Below are positions 56,560 through 64,000 of a DNA stretch of 64,000 nt, one piece after another. Within the stretch, counting starts at the first letter, position 1, and the number at the start of each line of letters is the position of its first letter. Source of the stretch: Hyaloraphidium curvatum. Lineage: Eukaryota > Monoblepharomycota > Hyaloraphidiomycetes > Hyaloraphidiales > Hyaloraphidiaceae. Below the pieces are notes generated by a model that made no database searches, was not told the origin of the DNA, and saw nothing but the letters and a program-made list of their open reading frames with translations. The stretch lies in assembly GCA_025558095.1 (NCBI GenBank), contig JAIVFI010000018.1:658380-722379 (forward strand), read 5' to 3'. Made by a program: the position numbers and the translations under genes.

Positions 56560-58848
56560 ATGGAGCAGCCCAAGAAGCCGCGCAACCGGCCGTGCCTGCT
56601 CTGCCAACGGAAGCGCACCAAGTGCGACGCGGACACGCCGTGCCAGCGCTGCAGGCTGAACGGGGAGGACTGCGTGCGCACGCCGCCGGAACAGCCCGCC
56701 CCGCCAAAGGCCCGGCGGCCCTCCCAGCAGTCTCAGCAGCCGTCGGCCCACCAGCCGCCGCAGAAGAAGGCCCCGAAGGCCGAGAAGGCGGGGCCGGCGG
56801 GGGCGGGCAGGGCGGCGGGGGCCGCGCGGGCGTTCCCGGCCCCGCCCCCCGCGGGCGGCTCCCCCTCCCGCAGCGCGCCCGCGGTCCCGCTGCCGCAGGC
56901 CGCCGCGCAGATCCCGTGGACGGGGCCGCCGGGGGCCGCGACGCCGTCGTCGACCGCCTCGCCGTGGCCGCCGCCCGCCTCGCCGTGGGCCGCGCCGGGC
57001 CTGCTGGCGATGGGCCCCGCGCTGATCGGCGGCCTGCCGCTGGCCGCGCCGCTGGCCGCGCCGCTGGCCGCGCCGCCCGCAGCCCTCTTCGCCTTCCCGC
57101 CGCCGCCGGCCCGCCCCGCCCTGCAGCCGTCGCCGCTCGGCGCGGACCCCGGCCTGGCCCCCGGCGCGCTCGCCGCCCTCGCGGACGCCTTCTTCTCCTC
57201 CACGCACTTTACCATGGTGCACCGCGGCCTGTTCCGGCGCGCGCACGGCACGGAGCGCGCACCGCCCGCCATCGCCCGCGCCTACCGCCACCCGCTGCTG
57301 CTGCTCGCCATGGCGTGGCTCGGCGCGCGGATGGCCGCAGGCGCGGACCAGGCAAGCACGCCGCCGCCGCAGTCGGCAGTCGCCGCCTCGCGCGCCGACT
57401 CGCTCGACGCCGTCGCGCTGCGCCTGCGGACGATGCTCGAGGCGCACGCCGAGAGGGAGCTCGCCCGGCTGCACGCCGAGCTGTCGGCGGGCGCCGTCGG
57501 CCGCGCCGCCATGACCCCCGACAATCTGGGCGTGCTGACCGCGCTGATCCTGTCGCTGCGCGGCTTCTGGGTCGAGCGGAACCCCGGGACGAACTTCCTC
57601 CCCCTCCTGACCACCGTGCTCGGCCTGGTGCGCGACATGGGCGTCGCCGGGGAGCTCGCCCGGTCGGGCACCGAATCCACCGACGTCGACGCCTTCCTCG
57701 CGGACCAGGAGTGGCTCTCGATGCTGTGGGCCGTCGCCGTGCTGGATTTGAACTCCTTCTCGGGCGGCGTCAAGCCCGAGGTCGTGATACCCTGGTCCTC
57801 CTTGTACCAGCTGCGGTTCCCCTCCCCCGCGCGGCTGCACGACGCCGCCGTCGACCGCGCCGCGCTGGACCCCGCCCTGGCGCCGCCGTCGAACCGGCAG
57901 CTCCTCCTGGAGGCCGGCGAGGGGAGCGGCACCGCGCAGCGCGTGGCGGACGTGATCGCCGCCGAGCCGCCCAAGCCGTTCGACCTGGGGGCGTCGGGGC
58001 TGGCGGCCTACAACTTTGCCGTGTCGGCGCTGCGGTCCCGCATCGCGGTGCTCGACGCCGCGCTGTCCGCGGCGTCGCTCTCGATGCTGGACCTGGCCGT
58101 CGTCGAGGACCTGACCGAGCGCGGCGCCCCCGTGCGGGAACAGCGCGTCCTCCTGAACCCCGAGCTCATGAGGCTCCTGCGCCGCCGGCGCACCCTCCTC
58201 GCCGCCTGCGCCGCCCTCCGCGCCGCGCTCCCCGCCCGCCTGGCCGAGCTCGCCGCGCAGGGCGACATCCCCGGCCTCCGGACCTACTCCTCCGCCGCGT
58301 TCGGCCACCCGCGCGGCACGTACGACCTCTGGGCCGTGCTGATGCAGCTCGACGGCGCGCAGCTCTCCCTGCTGGGCGCCGACCCGCGGCTGTCCCCGGC
58401 GGCGGCGGGCGGCGACGAGTGGTCGGCGCAGTACGCCCTCACGGGCGCGATGATCGACGCCGTCGCACGCGCGCAGGCGATCGCCGCCTACGCCCGCACG
58501 CGCGTGCACCGCCCGCAGGCCGCCGACGGCGTGCTGGCGCCCTTTTGCCAGCCCATGTGGATCGCCGCCGCCGCCTCGCTCGCCGCCCTCGCGTCGTGGG
58601 TGCGCACGGGGTTCCCGCGGACCGAGGGCAACGCGCGGATCGCGGCGGGGATGCTGGACGACGCAGAGGTGTGCCTCGTCGCGGCCGAGGGGAGGGCGAC
58701 GGGGCCCGCCGTGGCGAGGGTCAGGGGGTTCGTGCTGGCCGAGAGGGCGAGGGGGTCGCCGAGGAGCGAGGGCAGCGGGAGCTTCGGCGGGTCCGAGGGG
58801 GCGGGGCTGTGGTCCGCGAGCGTGCGGAGCGGGTCCGACCGACAATGA
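56560..58848 (+). CDS. Zn(II)2Cys6 transcription factor
   Basis: Intronless, 762 residues. Cluster at residues 12-38: CLLCQRKRTKCDADTPCQRC ending RLNGEDC, exact C-x2-C-x6-C-x5-C-x2-C-x6-C, with the basic RKRTK DNA-contact stretch. A long Ala/Pro linker (residues 45-195) is followed by the fungal-specific regulatory domain (FFSSTHFTMVHRGLFRRA, then EWLSMLWAVAVLDLNSFSGG). Fungal regulators of this class control catabolic and secondary-metabolite genes. Its stop is 46 bp from the convergent crotonase gene. Confidence 0.9.
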   Translation: MEQPKKPRNRPCLLCQRKRTKCDADTPCQRCRLNGEDCVRTPPEQPAPPKARRPSQQSQQPSAHQPPQKKAPKAEKAGPAGAGRAAGAARAFPAPPPAGGSPSRSAPAVPLPQAAAQIPWTGPPGAATPSSTASPWPPPASPWAAPGLLAMGPALIGGLPLAAPLAAPLAAPPAALFAFPPPPARPALQPSPLGADPGLAPGALAALADAFFSSTHFTMVHRGLFRRAHGTERAPPAIARAYRHPLLLLAMAWLGARMAAGADQASTPPPQSAVAASRADSLDAVALRLRTMLEAHAERELARLHAELSAGAVGRAAMTPDNLGVLTALILSLRGFWVERNPGTNFLPLLTTVLGLVRDMGVAGELARSGTESTDVDAFLADQEWLSMLWAVAVLDLNSFSGGVKPEVVIPWSSLYQLRFPSPARLHDAAVDRAALDPALAPPSNRQLLLEAGEGSGTAQRVADVIAAEPPKPFDLGASGLAAYNFAVSALRSRIAVLDAALSAASLSMLDLAVVEDLTERGAPVREQRVLLNPELMRLLRRRRTLLAACAALRAALPARLAELAAQGDIPGLRTYSSAAFGHPRGTYDLWAVLMQLDGAQLSLLGADPRLSPAAAGGDEWSAQYALTGAMIDAVARAQAIAAYARTRVHRPQAADGVLAPFCQPMWIAAAASLAALASWVRTGFPRTEGNARIAAGMLDDAEVCLVAAEGRATGPAVARVRGFVLAERARGSPRSEGSGSFGGSEGAGLWSASVRSGSDRQ

Positions 58849-58894
58849 TTGTAGGGCACGTCCGCGCGATACACCGCCGGCCTGCCCCTGACAG

Positions 58895-60248
58895 CTACCC
58901 GTGCTTGCGCCGCGCCGAGACCGCCTCGCGCATCGCCCTGCCCCCCCACAGGGCCACGAACGCCTCCCTCTCGGCCTCCACCTCCCGCGCCTCGTCCGCG
59001 TCCGCCGACGCGCCCCGCGCCGCGCGCTTCATCGCCCGCACGGCCTCGGGCGGGTGCGGCGACGGCTTGGGGACCTGGTGGTCCAAATACACGGCGGGGG
59101 CGAGGAAGGCCAGGGCTTCGCGGACGATGTGGTCGTCCGAATCCCCGGCGCCGGACATGACGAGGCGGTCCGCGAATCTGCGATGCGCCGGGACACGTCA
59201 GGTTCAGACGGGGAACCCGCCCAGGCCGACGACCCACCCCGTCCGCTCCATCTCGTCGTGCTCCAGCCGCTTCGTGGACGTGAGCCACCGCATCGCCGTC
59301 TTTGTCCCCACGAGCCGCCTGAGGAAGGTGGCGCCGCCCCACGCCGTGGTCAGGCCGATCTTGACCTGCACGAAGCGGACGAACGCGTTGTCGGTGAGGA
59401 CGCGGAAGTCGCACGCGGCGGCGATCTCGGCGCCGCCTCCCTGTACGGGCGGGGGGCGCAAGTCAGCTTCGACCCCGCGTCTGGTGGGGAGCGAGCCAGG
59501 CAACCCACGATGGCGAACCCGTCCACCGCCGCCACGCTCATCAGATCCAGCCGCCTCAGCCGGAGCAGCGCCTCCCCCATCGCCACGCTCATCTCGTACC
59601 CGCCCCCCTTCACCTCCTCTTCCGTCGTGCCCTCCCCCGCCACGCCGATCATGGCCGCGAGGTCGAGGTCGAACCCGGCGCAGAAGGTGCGGGCGGCGCC
59701 GGCGAGGACCACGGCGACGAGGGGGTTGGGGCGGGGGCCGGGCGGCGCGGAGAGGACGGTTTCGAGGGCCGAGACGGCGTCGTGGAATTGCGCAATCATG
59801 GGCGCCGAGATTGCGTTCCTGGAAACGGGCGGGGGTAAGCCGCGTGCAGGGTGGGCCGGAACACGCGCAGGTACCTCTTGGAGACGTTGTTGAATCGGAT
59901 CAGCGCCACGCCGGGGGCGTAGTTGAGCTGCAGAGTCACGGTGCCGGCGGACACCGCGGCGGTGGCCTTGCCCGCGGTGGGCGACGTCGGTGAGGCCGGG
60001 GAAGGCGCGGATCCACCCATCGCACGGAATTTCTCCACTATGGCCTCGACTTCAGAGCGTTTTGCCCCGTCTCCGTTCGGTGCGGGGGCCGCAGGAGGCT
60101 CGGGCGCATGTGCCTCCTCGCCCGGCGCGTCCGCCGTTCCAGGCGCCGCATCGCCGCCCGGAGCCGCGGCCACCGCGTCCTGCGACGGCTCCTCGGCGCC
60201 GCCAAAGGCCTCGAGGACCTCGGCGGGGGCTTCGGACGGGCTGCTCAT
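58895..60248 (-). CDS. Enoyl-CoA hydratase/isomerase (crotonase) family protein
   Basis: Minus-strand exons 60248-59875, 59818-59509, 59440-59217 and 59177-58895 (introns 56, 68 and 39 bp), 396 residues. The first 100 residues are a Pro/Ala/Glu-rich extension of no known role. The crotonase core follows: GVALIRFNNVSKRNAIS, AARTFCAGFDLD (first oxyanion-hole strand), VDGFAIGGGAEIAAACDFRV (second oxyanion-hole glycine, across intron 2), FVQVKIGLTTAWGG. It would hydrate, isomerise or otherwise process an acyl-CoA. The Glu residues of true hydratases cannot be assigned with certainty, and the Asp in FDLD differs from the usual G-x-D-L spacing. No PTS1 (ends KHG). Confidence 0.88.
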
Positions 60249-60510
60249 CGCGAGATGAGGAGGGCGGGGTCTGAGAGGTGCGCGTTGCGCGCCCCCCTTA
60301 TCGCGGCTTCGGATTGGTGGGCAGCTGTGAGGAGATTGGCGTCGATTAAACTGGAGGAGCACGGTACGATTGAATTTGAGTGGATGGATGGTTCCGGGCT
60401 CCGACGACGTGATCGATGCCGCAAGAGCACTGTTCCATTGTTGCTCGCTTCCGAACGACCGGCGTCAGGAAAACGAAGGTGCAATCGAATCGCCCTGACA
60501 CCGGATGGAG

Positions 60511-63355
60511 CTAAGCTAGCCCGCCCGACGCGTGCCTCTGCAGCGTCCTCCCCAGCTCCGGGCCGCCGAGCCTCCACCGCCACTCGACCGCCGCCGACGA
60601 CGCCTCGCTCCCCGCCGCGCCCGCCGCCGCCCCCGGCGCGAGCGACCCGCTCCGCCGCACGTCTGCCTCCGGGCTCGCCCATTCCTCCCCGTCCCCCGAC
60701 CCGACCGCCTCGTCCCAACCGACCAGCACGTGGCCCGCGTCCGCGTCCGCGACGAGCAGCCCCAGCTCGGTCCACATCACCGGCGCGCGGGCCTCTGGGA
60801 CGCCGGCCTGCGCGAGCTCGAGCATCCGTCCGAAACGGTCCGCACCCTCCTCCATCGTGCCGAGGAACAGCGCCATCTGCGCGGCCATCCGAGAGGAGCG
60901 GCCCGAGAGCGCCTGCTGGCGCCGCAGGACGCCCAGATCGGAACGCGCGAGCTCCGCCGACGCCTCGATGAGCGAGATCACATCCTCGCCGCCCGGTCCC
61001 CGGGCGCGCAGCCTCGCGGCGGCGCGCTGCGCGACGACCATGCGGACAAAGGCAACGGTGCCGGCAACCTGCACCGCGGGGATCTGCACCATCAGGTCCA
61101 GGTGCTCCCGCGTCGAGTCCACGGCATCCAGCTTGGAGACGAGCTCCGCCACGCGGGACGAGTGCTCCGCGGCGGTGGGAAAGTCGGGGCCCGCCAGCCA
61201 GTCCGCCGAGGAAAGCAGCGCGGATGGGTCAAGCCCGGCGCCTTTGCGCGGCGCGTGGAGGGAGATGTACGCCCAGTGCAGGCATGCTGCGTGCCAGACG
61301 TCCGCGGGGTCGGGGCGCGGGTTGACGGGGGTGAAGGGTCGTAGGTGGGCGGGGAGCATCGTCTCGTGCTGCTGCAGCGCGGCGAGCGCGCGGTTCCGCA
61401 CCGGGGAGGCCAGGAGGGGCTGCTGCAGGGGGTCGATCGAGTTGCTGAGGCAGTGCTGTTGTAAGGCGGAGGTGCGTAAGTGCACTGCCGACCGGCACGG
61501 GCCGCGTCGACTACGCGGCGTCACCCACCCAATGGTACTCGATTACCTTGCCCATCGCGACCGCCAATCGGAACCTCCACCACCTCCTGTCCCTGCCCTC
61601 TGCCGCCGCCTGCGCCGCCCGCTTCGCGCTCAGCACCTCCCGCGCCTCGCCGCCGAGCGCGGCCGCGATCTCTTCCGGGCCCTCTGCGGCGACCCACGCC
61701 GCGTCGTCGCACGGCAGCAGCAAACCCGCGACGTCGGCGTCCGCCACCACCGGCATCGGCCCGAACTTGCCCGGGAAAGGGGTGATGAGCCCGGCCACGC
61801 GATCCATGCACCACGCGTACCACGCCACGCGGCGCACGGCCTCGCGCTCGGCGAGGGTGGGGAAGGGGTGGAGGGGGTCCGGGATGCCGGCGGCCTCGAG
61901 CGCGGCGCGTGCGCGTTCCACGTCCGCTGATTCCGGCAAGGCAGGGCGCAGGATACCGTACACGCGAAGGAGGACGATGAGCAGGGCGCCAAGCTGGATC
62001 CCCAGCTGGCTCGTGCTGAAGGCGATCGAAGCGTGCCACGACATGACACAGAGCGCGCAGAGCTGCGCGGCCGTGGGCAGCCGGCCCTGGAGAAGAGGGG
62101 CGATGAGGGGCTGGAGGAGGCGCTGCGCGCGCCGGAAAAATGCGAGGCCGGTCGCGTGGCCGGACCCGGGCGTGGCACACGAGCCAGCGCCAAGCAGGGC
62201 AAAGGAGAGGAGGAGCTCGCCACCGTCCACCCGCGAGAAGAAGGTAGGAGGGTGGACAAAGTAGAGCAGCGAAGGGTTCACGCGCTCGAAGAAGGCCCCG
62301 ATGATGGCGGCGATGGCGTCCGTCGGCGGGAGCGGCGGCAGGTCGTCGAACATGCCCGGCTGCGCTTGAGGCCGAGGGGCCATCAGCACGGCGACGAGCG
62401 GCTGCAGCCCGTGCTCCGTCATGAGCCGGAGCAGGAGGGTGTCGTCAGCGGAGAAGAGGTCCCATCGCGGCGATCCCTCCGACACGACGGCTCCAGCTGG
62501 GGCCGTTGCGAGGTCCGCATCGCCGTTCCCGGTGCCATCGGCCGGCCAACGGTGCCAACCGGGACCCTGCGCGTCCCCTGGAAAAGCCAACAGGGACGAG
62601 ATGGCCATCTGGGGGCTGCGACGGCCGCTGTCCGGCACGCCGGCCGCGCCGTCCGGGGGCGATAGCTGAGGTCCCCACGGTCCCTGCGGTGCAAACGAGC
62701 GGAACGAAGACGAGGAAGAGGGGCTCCAGGAGTCCGTCGGGGGGAAGGGGGTCGAGGATGGCAGGGCGAGGGAACCCTCCGAGCGCGGGCGTTGGGACGG
62801 CGCGGCGCCCCAGAGGCCCGGTCCGCTGCGAGCACCGACACCCTGTAAGGGCACGTAACTGTCGTCCGAGGAATAGTAGGGAAGGATGGCGGGGCCGGAG
62901 ACGGGCCGGTAGTTGGCGAACGCGGCAGCCGCGGCGGGAAAGGGGTGTATCGCGTCCGCGACCGGGGCCGGCCCCGGGAGGCTGCGCCGTGGCGAATCGC
63001 GGTTCGCGACGCGTTTCTTGCCGTCCGCCACACCCGTTGGATCGTTGCCCGACGCGTCCTTCCTCTTTCGTCGGGTCTCTTTCGCCATGACCACGACGGC
63101 GCCCGGCGGATGTCGGGGTCGCGCTTCCGCCGCCCCTGCCGTGGCGTGCGATCCTCGCCGCCGGTCTACCCGGCTGTAGACGCAGTCGCCGCCACGAGAG
63201 GCGCAGCGGCCGCACCGGGGCGCTCCGCCGTCGCAGCGCCGGCGGGCCGACTTGCAAGTATCGCAGGCCCGGGAGGCCCGGAACCGATGCACGACGACCG
63301 GAGCCGGCCCGTCCGCGGCAACGCCATCTGACGGATCGACGCCAGACGCCGGCAT
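60511..63355 (-). CDS. Zn(II)2Cys6 transcription factor, subtelomeric
   Basis: Minus-strand exons 63355-61525 and 61484-60511 (40-bp intron), 934 residues. Cluster near residue 30: ACDTCKSARRRCDGGAPRCG continuing RCASRGGDC, exact canonical spacing. A Ser/Pro linker precedes the regulatory domain (IIGAFFERVNPSLLYFVHPP and RRVAWYAWCMDRV). The intron removes a stop in the terminal part; the second exon continues with a helical region (LLEL/ALLSSADWL type) to the end. It is the last gene before the telomere, about 0.5 kb away. Confidence 0.85.
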
Positions 63356-63849
63356 CGCGCGACGAGCCGGAGCACCGAACGGTCGGCGGACCGAGGGGCG
63401 AAGAATCGGGATTGTGCGGGCGCGGCGTCCCGCCCGATGCCGACGATCGATCGACACGGATTCAACGGGGTCCGCTACATGTACGCCTGGATGGCTAGCT
63501 CCTCATTACACAACGGAGCTAGATGCAGTTCGCGAGCCGGCTCTGTGGCTCGCCGAGCAACTCAGCGCGTAAGCAGTACGCTTACCAAGGCCACTAGGCA
63601 TGAAAACGACAATCCCCGACGTCAAGAGCCGGCTTGGCTCACGTTTACGAGGCATGCACAGGTCATCAGCCGTTCCCCCCTGTGCTCCCCTTCAGCGACA
63701 GCATGGTGGGTCAATCACACACTTCACTGACATTGAAACCCCCAAGAGCTTTTGTCCTGGTGGGTTTCTTTCTAAAGGTTTTCCAGGCGCGCGATCGGCA
63801 GAGGTAATGCTCAACTGTGCTCTATCAGCATTGCAGGGTAGTTCTCGGG
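63356..63849. other. Subtelomeric spacer
   Basis: 494 bp between the last gene start and the telomeric array. GC falls toward the end. No open conserved frame, no helicase remnant and no repeated subtelomeric element recognised. Confidence 0.5.
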
Positions 63850-64000
63850 TTAGGTTAGGTTAGGTTAGGTTAGGTTAGGTTAGGTTAGGTTAGGTTAGGT
63901 TAGGTTAGGTTAGGTTAGGTTAGGTTAGGTTAGGTTAGGTTAGGTTAGGTTAGGTAGGTTAGGTTAGGTTAGGTTAGGTTAGGTTAGGTTAGGTTAGGTT
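63850..64000 (+). repeat. Telomeric array (TTAGG)n, right chromosome end
   Basis: About 30 tandem copies of the pentamer TTAGG run to the edge of the window, preceded by CTCGGG. The G-rich strand reads 5' to 3' toward the end, as expected at a right-hand terminus. One unit near 63955 is TAGG, lacking a T. There is no TTAGGG hexamer inside the array. Confidence 0.93.

Noticed and set aside
56533-58845. Long minus-strand open frame opposite the Zn2Cys6 gene
   Set aside because: The high-GC sequence keeps antisense frames open. The translation is Arg/Gly-rich and lacks any motif, while the plus strand has a perfect zinc cluster.
63850-64000. Insect origin of the contig because of TTAGG
   Set aside because: Zn2Cys6 factors, THI6 and THI20 fusions and very short introns are fungal. 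The repeat type alone is not decisive.

Overview
The window is a right-hand chromosome end of a GC-rich, gene-dense fungal nuclear genome. Evidence for a eukaryote: almost every gene carries short spliceosomal introns, mostly 40-90 bp, GT-AG with a few GC-AG. Evidence for a fungus: three Zn(II)2Cys6 transcription factors, the fungal thiamine fusion enzymes THI20 and THI6, a tandem-SDR Fox2-like enzyme and P450s. The last 151 bp are a (TTAGG)n telomeric array in the orientation of a right end. This pentamer is unlike the TTAGGG of most fungi, and I cannot name the species. Reading frames without ATG were re-anchored on ATG. Exon borders are my manual reading of splice sites, checked by frame and family alignment from memory, not by RNA data.

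Layout. 1-2 kb: 3' part of a repetitive beta-solenoid-like protein with a Cys-rich tail. 2-9.3 kb: family III CoA-transferase, an SDR gene with an in-frame TAG, a 16-exon peroxisomal tandem-SDR enzyme ending in AKL, and mitochondrial AFG1. 9.4-20.6 kb: a Rap1-type Myb protein, a ketopantoate-reductase-like enzyme, two P450s, an unknown helical protein and an unknown multi-pass membrane protein. 20.7-26.6 kb: thiamine block (THI20, THI6 and a Zn2Cys6 regulator). 27.4-36.8 kb: alpha/beta hydrolase, Baeyer-Villiger-type monooxygenase, divergently transcribed mitochondrial phosphotransacetylase and acetate kinase, and an ACAD10/11-type phosphotransferase ending in SKL. 37.1-41.8 kb: a single 1450-aa gene fusing the two subunits of the bacterial DAB inorganic-carbon pump (DabB then DabA), with five introns and all four zinc-site residues. 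42-49.3 kb: MYND protein, a broken oil-body-associated (DUF1264) gene, and a 19-exon mucin-like secreted protein. 49.6-63.4 kb: small OCIA-like protein, CENP-C/Mif2 cupin protein, Cys-rich secreted protein, RING-H2 membrane protein, SDR, two Zn2Cys6 factors and a crotonase. The rest is subtelomere and telomere.

How it fits together. Several enzymes point to peroxisomal and mitochondrial acyl/acetyl metabolism: CoA-transferase, tandem SDR, crotonase, ACAD10-like kinase, and PTA-ACK making acetate and ATP from acetyl-CoA. The DabB-DabA fusion would add energy-coupled CO2 hydration, a function I know only from prokaryotes. It is the strongest candidate here for an undescribed system.
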